A stretch of 64,000 nt of DNA from a virus, in the IMG/VR virus record IMGVR_UViG_3300040801_002079, positions 31,837 through 95,836 of that record; one strand, given 5' to 3'. This document shows, piece by piece, positions 16,345-24,990 of this stretch. The first letter of the stretch is position 1. The number at the start of each line of letters is the position of its first letter. A model generated the notes under the pieces. It had not been told where the DNA came from. It was given only the letters and a program-made list of their open reading frames with translations, and searched no databases. The position numbers were made by a program, and so were the translations under genes.

Positions 16345-17647
16345 TTATTGGTGTAAAGCCGAGATTGAAAACTTGAGAAAGTTATTTGATCGACCATTTC
16401 TTAACGTCGAATCAATGCTAATGATGGATACAAGTATTCCCAATAAAACCACTGATCAAAAGCTCAGAAAGGCCAAAACACTGCGCTTAATTAATAAAAA
16501 ATGGACTGAATATGAAGACCGCATTTTACATCAATTTTACCCCGCAATGGGAGCAAAGATTTGCTATGAGATTATAAACTATCGTACACCGAGTGAGATT
16601 AGGAAACGAGCCACTAAAAAACTTGGACTTTCCGCTCCCAAGCAATCCAACTATAAAAGAAAGGGTTCATGGTATGAATGGGAAGAACAGCTTCTGATTG
16701 ACCATGGCAATAAAACATTAAATGAACTTAGCAACATAATAGAGCGTAAAGGACCTCATGCTATTTCTAAAAAACGCAGAGAGCTTCAGAATAAATTGCT
16801 GCACACTCCAGAAATCTGGGTGCAGCCAGATCAGATCATCAATGTTAACAATCTTCCAAATGATACTTATCAGATTTTACTGGGAAGTATATTAGCATTT
16901 CATGATATATCCTCTATATCGGTAAACACTGGGTTTCATGGAACAATATCAAAACGCCTACAAAAATTTACCCATTGGACGGCTAACAATTTGGGTCAAT
17001 TTATGCCCCATATTGATATCAAAACTTACCCCATTATGGAATCATTCAATCGATTTCCATTACAGCACATCTCAAAATCTTTTGACATTGATGGGTTAGC
17101 GGAAGGCTGTATGCCGTTTAATCATCTCAAAAAAATCGATGAAATTGGATTATTCATATGGTACTTAAATAAGGGAAGTTCCAATTTAATGAAATGTGCC
17201 AAAGGATACAACGCATATCCAACCATTAGAACAGATCGATATAACCCCGCAGAAGTTTGTGAAGCGGTTGAACTTATTAATAAGCGCATGGGCGTTTCAA
17301 TGAAGGCTTATTTTGGAGCGAACAATTCTAAAAAAAAGGTTAACCGCATCCACTTACACAATAAAGCAAGAAACAAGTTCTCCCCAACATGGAACAAAGT
17401 TTATGAGTTATTACAAGTACCCGAATGTATAAATTATAAGTTATTCACTGTAACGGAAGAATTAACCGAAGATGCACCTAGATGGTGGAGCACAAAAGAG
17501 GAACAGATATTAATGGACAATTTCACTAGGCCCATCAATGAAGTGATAAAACTGTTGCCAAATCGGGATAAGCGTAATATAATAGATAAAAAAATGAAAA
17601 TCGCCAAGGGTGGTGAACTCAATGGGGTCAGAGCAATAAACCGATGA
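16325..17647 (+). CDS. LAGLIDADG-fold protein with Myb/SANT-like domains, probably catalytically dead
   Basis: 440 residues. The N-terminal third has repeated Trp-containing helix-turn-helix blocks of Myb/SANT type (KWTEYEDRILHQF, SWYEWEEQLLIDH), and one more lies near the C-terminus (RWWSTKEEQILMDNF). The centre resembles a LAGLIDADG endonuclease of the freestanding kind: YQILLGSILAFHD for the first motif and IGLFIWYLNKGS for the GLAIWxxDDGS-type region. The acidic catalytic positions (G-D-G and D-D-G) are replaced by A-F-H and N-K-G. DNA binding is plausible; cleavage is unlikely. An internal ATG at 16334 is an alternative start. Confidence 0.65.
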   Translation: MKGMKSNYWCKAEIENLRKLFDRPFLNVESMLMMDTSIPNKTTDQKLRKAKTLRLINKKWTEYEDRILHQFYPAMGAKICYEIINYRTPSEIRKRATKKLGLSAPKQSNYKRKGSWYEWEEQLLIDHGNKTLNELSNIIERKGPHAISKKRRELQNKLLHTPEIWVQPDQIINVNNLPNDTYQILLGSILAFHDISSISVNTGFHGTISKRLQKFTHWTANNLGQFMPHIDIKTYPIMESFNRFPLQHISKSFDIDGLAEGCMPFNHLKKIDEIGLFIWYLNKGSSNLMKCAKGYNAYPTIRTDRYNPAEVCEAVELINKRMGVSMKAYFGANNSKKKVNRIHLHNKARNKFSPTWNKVYELLQVPECINYKLFTVTEELTEDAPRWWSTKEEQILMDNFTRPINEVIKLLPNRDKRNIIDKKMKIAKGGELNGVRAINR

Positions 17648-17666
17648 AATTTTATGGAGATAAAAA

Positions 17667-17837
17667 TTGATTGACAAAGAAGCATATTATGGAAACATTG
17701 TGGCGGCAGTATCCAGTATTAGGGAGCAATACTACGCTATTATATCAGAACACCGCGAATTAATCGGAGCAGAAACGGTTTTGGACATGATTGACGCATC
17801 TTTACGAGTCAACGAAGATAACGATCTTGAATGGTGA
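17667..17837 (+). CDS. hypothetical protein, 56 aa, TTG start
   Basis: Helical acidic protein. The only start compatible with the GGAG at 17655-17660 is TTG. Ends just inside the next promoter. Confidence 0.55.
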   Translation: MIDKEAYYGNIVAAVSSIREQYYAIISEHRELIGAETVLDMIDASLRVNEDNDLEW

Positions 17838-17855
17838 CTTAATACATGTTATAAT
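17827..17855 (+). promoter_or_regulatory. sigma70 promoter
   Basis: TTGAAT, 17 bases, TATAAT with a TG just upstream; it overlaps the end of the 56 aa gene and drives the gene at 17880 onward. Confidence 0.75.
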
Positions 17856-17879
17856 GTCCTAAAATTAGAGGATCAAATA

Positions 17880-18098
17880 ATGGGTGTATTACCATGTAAG
17901 AGACAAAACTGTGAAAACGTGATGGCTGAATACTACTCAGAGTCATGGGGTTATTTGTGTGCCGATTGTAAAGAAGAATTATTGAAAACCCCATGGGTCA
18001 GCATTGAAAAGTTTCTAGAGGGCACCACTACTCCAGCAGAATACAGTGCTTGGGTTGATTATATTGATCGTATGTATGAATTAAGGTGGGAAGAATAA
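17880..18098 (+). CDS. small zinc-binding protein, 72 aa
   Basis: Cysteines arranged as CKRQNC and CADC in the first 35 residues, then an acidic helical tail. First gene behind the 17827 promoter. Confidence 0.65.
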   Translation: MGVLPCKRQNCENVMAEYYSESWGYLCADCKEELLKTPWVSIEKFLEGTTTPAEYSAWVDYIDRMYELRWEE

Positions 18099-18251
18099 AT
18101 GATAGTTTTGGAGTATTTGCTATACATTGCGATTATAGCTGTCGGCCTTAAATTATCATTAGATGGCGATATATTGGGTGGATTATGTGGTTTAGGTTTA
18201 GCTTTATTGGGATTAGGTGGAATTTTAATTAAAATGGGTGTAATGGCGTGA
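18099..18251 (+). CDS. small hydrophobic membrane protein, 50 aa
   Basis: Two hydrophobic helices separated by a Gly-Asp turn, with Gly/Leu-rich composition. Starts one base after the previous stop. Confidence 0.65.
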   Translation: MIVLEYLLYIAIIAVGLKLSLDGDILGGLCGLGLALLGLGGILIKMGVMA

Positions 18252-18288
18252 CCGTGAATTGCGTCAATGTAATAATAGAGGAAGACTA

Positions 18289-18645
18289 ATGCCACAAGAT
18301 TGGATTAAGTTCTCAGACCAAGAACCTGAATACGGTGAAAACATCATTTACTGGTTCAAGCCATTTGAGAAAGCTTACATTGGTAAGTATTACGATGGTA
18401 GCATTATTGGACAGATTGGGTTCTGTGACAAGTATGATGCCCCCTACTGGATGCCAGTAGTAGCCAAGGTCACACTGGAAGATCATGAAAAGAGTCATTG
18501 GCTAAGTGTGCTTAGTGAGCAAATGAATCAGGATTGTGACAGGGACCTGAAAGAAGTAATGGTTCGATTCATTAAGGGACAAAAGCGTCTTGATCCCGAA
18601 GTTGAAAAAATTCTTTACGATAACCTAACGGAGTTATACGACTAA
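18289..18645 (+). CDS. hypothetical protein, 118 aa
   Basis: Alpha/beta N-terminal half (WIKFSDQEPEYGENIIYW) resembling the DUF551-like phage fold, then a helical C-terminus. Start 18289 follows GAGGAAG. Family assignment tentative. Confidence 0.6.
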   Translation: MPQDWIKFSDQEPEYGENIIYWFKPFEKAYIGKYYDGSIIGQIGFCDKYDAPYWMPVVAKVTLEDHEKSHWLSVLSEQMNQDCDRDLKEVMVRFIKGQKRLDPEVEKILYDNLTELYD

Positions 18646-19109
18646 TGTCAGAAGAATCCAAATGTGTATGTAGAGGAAACTGGAGAGCTATCGTTGATGA
18701 ATACAGAGACCTGATTGATAAGCGCTTTTTCAATGTGGAAACCGGAGAGACCTCTGTCTTTTTCGGAATTGTGTGGGGAAGTGATGATTTTTATTTCGGC
18801 ATGTATGACCCAAATAATAAACTTCATCTACTTTCATGCGTTTGTGATCTTAAAACACATGGATATGAATTAGAGGGAGACCAATCCCCATCTGACATGC
18901 TGGATTATATTCAAATGCGACAAAGTGAACTTGAAACGGACAAACATGACATACTATTTTCAGTATGGCCTGACTTTTCCCCCATAGAGCACGTAGTCCC
19001 CATGGTATGGGAGTGTCCAGAATCACCTTTTGGGCATTGTGCTTATCATAAATTTGAAGACCCCGCATGGGATGACTGTATATTTTGCCACAAACCTTAC
19101 GAGAGGTAA
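18645..19109 (+). CDS. protein with C-terminal Cys/His motif shared with the 23456 gene
   Basis: 154 aa. The last ~50 residues (VWPDF, W.CPESP, HCAY, WDDCIFC) repeat the ending of the 23456-24061 protein, suggesting a shared zinc-binding module on different N-terminal parts. Early Cys pair CVCRG at the start. Function unknown. Confidence 0.65.
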   Translation: MSEESKCVCRGNWRAIVDEYRDLIDKRFFNVETGETSVFFGIVWGSDDFYFGMYDPNNKLHLLSCVCDLKTHGYELEGDQSPSDMLDYIQMRQSELETDKHDILFSVWPDFSPIEHVVPMVWECPESPFGHCAYHKFEDPAWDDCIFCHKPYER

Positions 19110-19429
19110 TGATAATGCAAGAACTAATGTTAGCAAGTGATTTATATGATAATGCAGTTGATGGAACCAAGCTGGCAACGTGCCGCACAAACCATAGGGA
19201 TTTAAGCTGTGGCGAATTAACATTGAAGAATGTGGACACGGGTGAATCCATCATTGTTAATGCTCATACGGTTAAATGGACAACGTTTAATCGCTTGACT
19301 GAAGAGGATATTCTGGAAGAGGCCGATAGTCATATTGAGCTTTATGATTCAATGCTGCGGTTTTATCCAGATTTCAAATGGACTGATCCCGTAACGTTTA
19401 TAGCATGGGAAGCTCCGAGAACTGAATGA
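19109..19429 (+). CDS. ASCH/PUA-like domain protein, 106 aa
   Basis: The pattern MLASDLYDNAVDGTKLATCR, then a strand with DTGESIIVNA, then LTEEDILEEA fits the ASCH fold of RNA-interacting small domains. Substrate unknown. Alternative starts at 19109 and 19115; TAATG junction with the upstream gene. Confidence 0.55.
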   Translation: MIMQELMLASDLYDNAVDGTKLATCRTNHRDLSCGELTLKNVDTGESIIVNAHTVKWTTFNRLTEEDILEEADSHIELYDSMLRFYPDFKWTDPVTFIAWEAPRTE

Positions 19430-19599
19430 AAGTTACAGCAATCATATTTTTAATTTCAGTAGTATTAACTTTACTACTATCATTGGTTGGTGGACAACAC
19501 TGGAATACCAGCGATTATTTTATTCTGCCACTTATATTCACAGGTGGAATGGCGGGGCTTATTGCGTTTATAAAAGCCCTTACGGATATACTTGACTGA
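19426..19599 (+). CDS. two-helix membrane protein, 57 aa
   Basis: Hydrophobic helices at about residues 4-21 and 32-50. Coupled to the previous gene by an ATGA overlap. Confidence 0.65.
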   Translation: MKVTAIIFLISVVLTLLLSLVGGQHWNTSDYFILPLIFTGGMAGLIAFIKALTDILD

Positions 19600-19608
19600 G
19601 AAAATATC

Positions 19609-19887
19609 ATGACACGAGAAATTACAAAAGAAGATATTAAAGCAATCGACATTGATGCCATCGATGAAATGGTTGAATTTCATTCCGGATGTCGTGGATG
19701 TACACAGCAGCAATTAAATGGAATTCGTTTCTGCAAAACCTGTTGCTATTTCGAGTCCGATTGGACGTTAGAGGATCGAAGCAACTCAGACCCTCCATAT
19801 GAAGATGTTGTAAGGGCTGCAATAAAGGCTGATGAAATCCTTGAAAATTTTGTGTACCGTATTGTTTCGGAGAAAAATAATGCATGA
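19609..19887 (+). CDS. Cys-rich hypothetical protein, 92 aa
   Basis: Contains SGCRGCTQQQ and FCKTCCYF, a probable metal site, followed by an acidic helix. Overlaps the next gene by eight bases. Confidence 0.65.
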   Translation: MTREITKEDIKAIDIDAIDEMVEFHSGCRGCTQQQLNGIRFCKTCCYFESDWTLEDRSNSDPPYEDVVRAAIKADEILENFVYRIVSEKNNA

Positions 19888-20137
19888 ACAATTAGGCTAT
19901 GACCCGTCTTCATCCCCAAGGGGATGGCTTCACCGCTTCTTCTGGTCTCAGATGCTGCTTCTCGGAATTGCTGGAGTAACAGGAATATTATATTTGGTGG
20001 GTTACGGAATTTTTCATGCATATACATATGTGGCGGAACATTTTCAATGGACACCAGAAACCCAGTCTACCATTATAACCGCGTTCCTTGTTTGGCTTGT
20101 ATCTACTATTGTTGTGATGGTACATATGGACAGGTGA
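19880..20137 (+). CDS. two-helix membrane protein, paralogue of 24063-24284
   Basis: 85 aa, two hydrophobic segments. Between them YVAEHFQWTPETQSTI matches FIADYFQLSAKVQEGL in the 24063 protein, and both end with a short cytoplasmic stretch containing M.DR/N.DR. Function unknown. Confidence 0.7.
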   Translation: MHEQLGYDPSSSPRGWLHRFFWSQMLLLGIAGVTGILYLVGYGIFHAYTYVAEHFQWTPETQSTIITAFLVWLVSTIVVMVHMDR

Positions 20138-20140
20138 GAA

Positions 20141-20389
20141 ATGGAAAAAATAAATGAATTACATGATGAGATTTTAGAGACACTGGATGACCTCTTATCA
20201 GAGAATCGCCTACAGGAGTTATCATCCGAGGCCCAATCTGATTTAATAATGATACGAAAAAAGATCAAAAGTCATGATGATAAGCGTAAAGCAATATGCA
20301 GACAGTGTGGAATAGCGTATCCTCTTGGTGGATACGCACACCCCTCACATTGTTTTTGGTGTTCACCCACAAAGATTAGCAAGGAGTAA
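20141..20389 (+). CDS. zinc-binding protein, 82 aa
   Basis: Acidic helical N-terminus and a C-terminal zinc motif CRQCG...HCFWC. Good ribosome site. Confidence 0.65.
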   Translation: MEKINELHDEILETLDDLLSENRLQELSSEAQSDLIMIRKKIKSHDDKRKAICRQCGIAYPLGGYAHPSHCFWCSPTKISKE

Positions 20390-20393
20390 AAAA

Positions 20394-20645
20394 ATGACTG
20401 AGAAAAAAGATGACTGGCAATTAAAAAAGCTCGAATTGGAATTTAACCGCTTCGGGGAAGACAGGGGTAAATACACCGGTTCCATTCGTTTTCAGAATGG
20501 AGACTATGAATCTTTCAGCTTTAAGATTCGTCCCGACATGGCACAGGATTACATTGATTTGATTTCTGCTGACATTGTAAAGGGTGCAAAATCATTGGGT
20601 GATCGTTTATTAATTTCACTGGGGCTGGATAATGTTGAATCCTGA
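20394..20645 (+). CDS. hypothetical protein, 83 aa
   Basis: Beta-rich segment (GKYTGSIRFQNGDYESFSFKI) then a helix. Start 20394 follows AAGGAG. Confidence 0.65.
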   Translation: MTEKKDDWQLKKLELEFNRFGEDRGKYTGSIRFQNGDYESFSFKIRPDMAQDYIDLISADIVKGAKSLGDRLLISLGLDNVES

Positions 20646-20841
20646 TATCAAATACACCGAAGATGAATACGGCGATCCTCTAGTGACGGTAACCGTGGGC
20701 GAAATGAAGTTCAAATGGTCAGACAATGCTAACATTGATTACCCGGAAGATTTGTGCTGGTCTCGCATGATAGCAGATGTATGGTGGTCCGGTTTTCGCA
20801 TGGGAGCGTATGCTGCATTGGAGAAGCAAAGTGAAAAATGA
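20632..20841 (+). CDS. hypothetical protein, 69 aa
   Basis: Small acidic protein with several Trp; overlaps the previous gene by 14 bases and the next by 11. Confidence 0.65.
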   Translation: MLNPDIKYTEDEYGDPLVTVTVGEMKFKWSDNANIDYPEDLCWSRMIADVWWSGFRMGAYAALEKQSEK

Positions 20842-21286
20842 TTTAATGAAGCGATTACGACGAATGGGCATAGGAAACCATCCCTTTGGGCATCTTGCAA
20901 AAGACGCAGAAGATTGTATCAAAGAACTGCAAGCAAAGCTGGATGTATATGAAAGCGTCACTGATACCGAATGTCATGATTTGCTGGTAAAGCAGCGCGA
21001 GAAGATACATGAAATTCAAGTGGCAGCTACAGTTATTGATCGCAAGAAGCTAAAGCGCATCGCTCAACTGAAAGCCGAAAATCAGGAGGCATGGAACACT
21101 TGCGACGAGGCAGAAACAAAATGCCGAAAACTGGAAGCGCTGATTGAGGCGGTACAATGTTTGCCAAAACAGTGGCGCGATAAGGTTTCACCAGACCACC
21201 ATGACGATGCGTATTCGGTTCCGGCTGCGTGGGTCATTGAATGCGCTGACGAATTGGAAAAAGTACTCAACAAGGAGCAAGGATGA
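20831..21286 (+). CDS. coiled-coil protein, 151 aa, GTG start
   Basis: Long helical protein with three heptad-like stretches. GTG at 20831 sits seven bases after GGAG and is preferred over ATG 20846. A little richer in G/C than its neighbours. Confidence 0.6.
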   Translation: MKNDLMKRLRRMGIGNHPFGHLAKDAEDCIKELQAKLDVYESVTDTECHDLLVKQREKIHEIQVAATVIDRKKLKRIAQLKAENQEAWNTCDEAETKCRKLEALIEAVQCLPKQWRDKVSPDHHDDAYSVPAAWVIECADELEKVLNKEQG

Positions 21287-21480
21287 TGACATCTTTTTTA
21301 AAAGTTTGGTGGAAGCGTCTTACGTTAAATACAGAAAAATACTGTCCTGACGGAAAGCCGCATAACAAAACACTTGTTTATGAATCCGACAATCTAAGTC
21401 CCGGCGAACTGTGGGGATACTACCACCGAGAATATAAATGCAAGCATTGTGGTGCGGTGTTTCACTCAACTTCAACTTAG
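21283..21480 (+). CDS. DUF1660-like small zinc protein, 65 aa
   Basis: Pattern of a C-terminal CKHCGAVF knuckle with an upstream CPDGKPH. Resembles small phage zinc proteins; compare the 45119 and 56795 genes. ATGATG start overlapping the previous stop. Confidence 0.6.
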   Translation: MMTSFLKVWWKRLTLNTEKYCPDGKPHNKTLVYESDNLSPGELWGYYHREYKCKHCGAVFHSTST

Positions 21481-21486
21481 GATGTT

Positions 21487-21756
21487 ATGATGAGCTACAG
21501 CGACCTGTTATTGAAGCTAAGACCCTTATGTCCAGAGAATGAAGAAGCAAGAAAATGGATGGATAGTGCCGTTTTACAGATTGAAGTATTGCAACAACAG
21601 CTACAGGACGCACTGGACGCATTAGAGGACACTCAGCGATTAACCAGAGAGTTGGACATTGCCTGTTTCGGAAAAGACGCAGCCAAGCAAGCATCTCTTT
21701 GTGACTTGGTTAAACTTATTCCAGAGTATATAGAAGAACTGAAATCGGAGAAATAA
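21487..21756 (+). CDS. coiled-coil protein, 89 aa
   Basis: Helical, with QIEVLQQQLQDALDALEDTQ in the middle. Ends one base before the next gene. Confidence 0.6.
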   Translation: MMSYSDLLLKLRPLCPENEEARKWMDSAVLQIEVLQQQLQDALDALEDTQRLTRELDIACFGKDAAKQASLCDLVKLIPEYIEELKSEK

Positions 21757-21757
21757 A

Positions 21758-22153
21758 ATGGGCGTAAGCACTGACGCAAAATTGGTATTTGGAATTAACA
21801 TCGGAGAAGAGTGGATTATACCTGATCCATGGAATGGAATGAGTTCAGATGACGATGATTATTGGTCTACAGAACTTGCCCACTTTATTGAGGCAACCAC
21901 CGATCCTGAAAACCCGGAAGTGGAAATTGAGTATTATTGCTCATGTGATTTTCCATTGTACATCATAGCAGTCCCCGGCACGACCATTTGTGCCCCCAGA
22001 GGATACATAGAAGTCATTGAACCCGAACGATTGGATGATATGATGATACAAGAAGATGCTTATAAGCGATACACCGAGTGGTGTGAAAAGTATCTTCCAG
22101 AACCATACAATCAGCATGACCCTGCTTGGTTATTATGCAGCATGTGGTGTTAA
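21758..22153 (+). CDS. hypothetical protein, 131 aa
   Basis: Acidic protein with clustered Trp and Cys residues; pattern VFGINIGEEWIIP at the N-terminus. No family recognised. Confidence 0.65.
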   Translation: MGVSTDAKLVFGINIGEEWIIPDPWNGMSSDDDDYWSTELAHFIEATTDPENPEVEIEYYCSCDFPLYIIAVPGTTICAPRGYIEVIEPERLDDMMIQEDAYKRYTEWCEKYLPEPYNQHDPAWLLCSMWC

Positions 22154-22179
22154 TAAGAACATATTAAAGGAGAAATAGA

Positions 22180-22470
22180 ATGAATGCCCCAAGAACCGTT
22201 ACACGAGAAGAATTTGATGAAGTATGTGAAGCCATCTGGAGTGAACTGGAGTATCAGAACAATTTACCCAGACGAACCGACGATGAAGCACAGAACATTG
22301 CAGCATTTTTAACATTGGCAAGACGCTACATGAGAACATTGGAAGATGAATGGGCTGATAATGCGGGAGTCACTGATGAAGCACTAAGTGGTTTGAGAAA
22401 GGTTGCTGCAATCTTCAGCAGGGCAATGATTTATAATGGAGTTATTAAAAGGTGGGTTTATAATGGCTGA
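22180..22470 (+). CDS. hypothetical protein, 96 aa
   Basis: Helical acidic protein starting after AAAGGAGAA. Overlaps the next gene by eight bases. Confidence 0.65.
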   Translation: MNAPRTVTREEFDEVCEAIWSELEYQNNLPRRTDDEAQNIAAFLTLARRYMRTLEDEWADNAGVTDEALSGLRKVAAIFSRAMIYNGVIKRWVYNG

Positions 22471-22660
22471 AGAATCCGTCATTGAATACTCCATCAGTTG
22501 TGGACAGGAACTGGATGGAAAGAGTGCCTGCATATGGCGCACACAAGGTGCTGTAAGCGAAAAGATAGCACGGTTCACCAGTAAGAAGGCTGCATTGATA
22601 ATGGCAAAAGATTTCAATTGGCCCTTACATGAAAGTACAATGGAGGCATTAAGCGAATAA
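22463..22660 (+). CDS. hypothetical protein, 65 aa
   Basis: Start 22463 is preferred; the upstream ATG lies inside the previous gene. Short alpha/beta protein, adjacent to the next start. Confidence 0.6.
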   Translation: MAEESVIEYSISCGQELDGKSACIWRTQGAVSEKIARFTSKKAALIMAKDFNWPLHESTMEALSE

Positions 22661-22933
22661 ATGATTAATTGGACCCACATACAAGAAATGGAAAAGCGTA
22701 TTTATAGACCTGAAGAAAAAGGTATGAACTTCTCTTGGGTATTACAGGATGAAGCAGAAGGCAAGATTAATAATATCCGCTATAGGCTCTTGGAAGACTT
22801 AAACCATTTATTAGAAGTAAGTGGTGAAGATTACGATGTAAAGGGAGAGCCTGAGTTGCAGTTAGATGAACTCAGGTCCAGTGTGCAGGCGAATATAGAA
22901 CATATTATTGAGTATATCAGGGGAGAGGTGTAA
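22661..22933 (+). CDS. hypothetical protein, 90 aa
   Basis: Acidic helical protein, stop-to-start contact with the previous gene. Confidence 0.65.
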   Translation: MINWTHIQEMEKRIYRPEEKGMNFSWVLQDEAEGKINNIRYRLLEDLNHLLEVSGEDYDVKGEPELQLDELRSSVQANIEHIIEYIRGEV

Positions 22934-22934
22934 A

Positions 22935-23114
22935 ATGCTGATATGGGATGGATGTGATATTGATTCAGATAAATGCGTCTGGAAAGAAGACAAAATGGGA
23001 TTTTTACATGCACCATATAACCCAACCATACTACAAAGACCAGATTTGGGACCATTTAACTATTGTCCCAATTGTGGTAGTAGGATTGTAATAGAGGAAT
23101 ATGAAGATGAATGA
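22935..23114 (+). CDS. small zinc-binding protein, 59 aa
   Basis: C-terminal CPNCGSRI knuckle and CDIDSDKC nearer the N-terminus could form one zinc site. Start follows GGGAGAGG. Confidence 0.65.
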   Translation: MLIWDGCDIDSDKCVWKEDKMGFLHAPYNPTILQRPDLGPFNYCPNCGSRIVIEEYEDE

Positions 23115-23463
23115 TTATACAAATAGGCTCTTGGAAGAACTAAAAGAAACGGCTGAGCGATTCAGAACACACCGAAGTACCATTGATGATGGAGTCTATT
23201 ATGATTCCAATGTTCCAATGTCACATGAAGCGTGTGCTACTGAACTTGACAGGGTAATTGATAAATGGAGTAAAAAAAAATTGTTAACAAAACAGGAACT
23301 GGATGAAATCGCAGAAAGAAGTTATTTCTATATTGATGAATGTGTTGAGTATAGCACTCGAACATCGGATTACCCGTCATCATTAGGTTGGAAAACCGTT
23401 CATCAAATGGGGCTAGACCGGATTAAACTTATTAACCATATAAGGGCGAGTGAAGATGAATAG
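23107..23463 (+). CDS. hypothetical protein, 118 aa
   Basis: Helical protein sharing a PMSHE...E.D.I motif with the next gene, so the two may be diverged relatives. Start 23107 follows GAGGAAT; it overlaps both neighbours. Confidence 0.6.
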   Translation: MNDYTNRLLEELKETAERFRTHRSTIDDGVYYDSNVPMSHEACATELDRVIDKWSKKKLLTKQELDEIAERSYFYIDECVEYSTRTSDYPSSLGWKTVHQMGLDRIKLINHIRASEDE

Positions 23464-24061
23464 GGAATTACTGAAAAAAGTTACTTCACAAATAGAAGAA
23501 GAACATGCAGAACTTAATCAGCGCAGGATTGATGTAGACGATACTCCGAAGTTCTGGGATGAATTATCATGGACCGACATTTTGGAAATTCATCAACATC
23601 GTTCCCAATTGTTAAACATGTTGAAAAATTATGACCAAATCCTAGACAATGCCTATAATGCATTAAACGCACTTTCATTCCGTTTAACAATAGGCACAAA
23701 ACTACATCATGACCAATCGTTCACACCCATGTCTCATGAACATATTAAGCATGAGGTTGATAACATTATGGAAATGATGGCAGAGGATGCAAATACGTTC
23801 AATTTAATGGAGTGGTTCGATGCAACCATGAATCAAATTGAAAAAGATGAATATGAAATTGAAGAACGTATGTTGGCTCTACAGGAACGTAAAGAAAACG
23901 CCATATCGAAAGTGTGGCCCGAATTCGATCCTTTGAGATATAAACTATCTTCATGGAGTTGCGAGAAATCACCTATTCATATGTGTGCATATGATTTACT
24001 ATTAGAACCTAATGATCCCAGTTGGGGTGAATGTATATTTTGCGAACAACCGGAGAAATAA
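23456..24061 (+). CDS. helical protein with C-terminal Cys motif shared with 18645
   Basis: 201 aa. Long helical body followed by a ~50-residue end (VWPEF, W.CEKSP, CAY, WGECIFC) matching the end of the 18645 protein. Two bases before a membrane protein that is itself a paralogue of 19880-20137, so this pair looks like a partial duplication of an operon segment. Confidence 0.65.
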   Translation: MNRELLKKVTSQIEEEHAELNQRRIDVDDTPKFWDELSWTDILEIHQHRSQLLNMLKNYDQILDNAYNALNALSFRLTIGTKLHHDQSFTPMSHEHIKHEVDNIMEMMAEDANTFNLMEWFDATMNQIEKDEYEIEERMLALQERKENAISKVWPEFDPLRYKLSSWSCEKSPIHMCAYDLLLEPNDPSWGECIFCEQPEK

Positions 24062-24062
24062 T

Positions 24063-24284
24063 ATGAACGCATTTTTAAAAGCACAAAAGGTAATATTTGG
24101 AGTAGTTGCGTTAATAGCACTACTATACGGTATAATTTTTTCTGTAGGCTTTACTGTTGAATTTATTGCAGATTATTTTCAATTATCTGCAAAAGTGCAG
24201 GAAGGTTTACTTTTTTCTATACTAGGGTGGATGCTTTTGAGTTTTATCATGACCATGGTTTTTAATGATAGGGAGAAGGATTAA
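24063..24284 (+). CDS. two-helix membrane protein, 73 aa
   Basis: Paralogue of 19880-20137 as described there. Last gene of the plus-strand block; followed by a hairpin terminator. Confidence 0.65.
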   Translation: MNAFLKAQKVIFGVVALIALLYGIIFSVGFTVEFIADYFQLSAKVQEGLLFSILGWMLLSFIMTMVFNDREKD

Positions 24285-24286
24285 AA

Positions 24287-24328
24287 ATTTCAGGAAAATA
24301 TATCACTTTTCCTGAAAATTTAAAAAAA
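24287..24328 (+). terminator. hairpin terminator ending the plus-strand block
   Basis: Twelve-base inverted repeat ATTTCAGGAAAA / TTTTCCTGAAAAT with an eight-base loop, flanked by A-runs and T-runs, so it could work in both directions between the convergent blocks. Confidence 0.65.
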
Positions 24329-24442
24329 CTTTATACGGATAAAAAATTTCAGAAAAAAATAAAGAAAAGCATATAATGTCGAAAGCAACTTAACGTTCAG
24401 TTTAAAAAAGGGCAAACTTGAATAATAAAGTTAAAGGAAAGT

Positions 24443-24609
24443 TTAAGTACCCGAATGATGATGATTCTTAAATGGACCCGTACAAATCAGGCCCTCACTG
24501 ATTATAGATTTACCGTGCTTTTCCACACACTCGTGTCCAAATTCCATTATGGCTTTCTCTTTTGGCGTACAATGTTTACATAAAACGGCTGTTTAACCCA
24601 AAATGACAT
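24443..24609 (-). pseudogene. frameshifted small Cys-rich gene
   Basis: An ATG at 24609 with a good ribosome site (CGGAG) begins MSFWVK. A one-base shift (-1) would continue into a protein-like frame beginning AVLCKHCTPKEKAIMEF and ending GPFKNHHHSGT before TAA at 24443. The second frame has no start codon of its own in the right place, so this reads as a broken gene. A programmed shift is possible but no slippery heptamer is clear. Confidence 0.5.
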
Positions 24610-24958
24610 AAAAATTACTCCGAAAAAAATTTTAACGTTGTGAAAAACATTTTAACATTGTGAAAAGCAAATGTAAAGAGACCGAACTTGTGAAAAGGGA
24701 TTGGGACATTAAAGAGACAATTGGGACATGTTAAGGTAAATGTTTGGACATTGTTTGGAACCCTTTTAACATTATCTACCTGAAAATTAGTTTTTTCTAA
24801 TATACATCGTTCTCGCTTAGACCCACCCCCTCCTGACAAGGGGGGTACTAACCAGAACAAATTAAAAATATCGCAAACTTGTTTTTTACCATCAGGGTTC
24901 TGCATAGCAAACCCAATGTCCATAGCCTACACCTATACCCTGCCCTACCCCACATAGC

Positions 24959-24990
24959 ACAGAACCCTACCACAGTTGGCAGGGTTCTGT
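24959..24990. repeat. perfect inverted repeat ACAGAACCCT/AGGGTTCTGT
   Basis: Ten base pairs with a 12-base loop; no T-run on either side, so not a standard terminator. It lies 29 bases past the stop of the 25019 gene. Confidence 0.5.

Noticed and set aside
24615-24923. 102-codon minus-strand open frame
   Set aside because: Its protein-like look comes from the direct repeats (repeated F, H, N words); there is no ribosome site or promoter.
24959-24990. Inverted repeat as an intrinsic terminator
   Set aside because: No T-run on either strand; kept only as a repeat.
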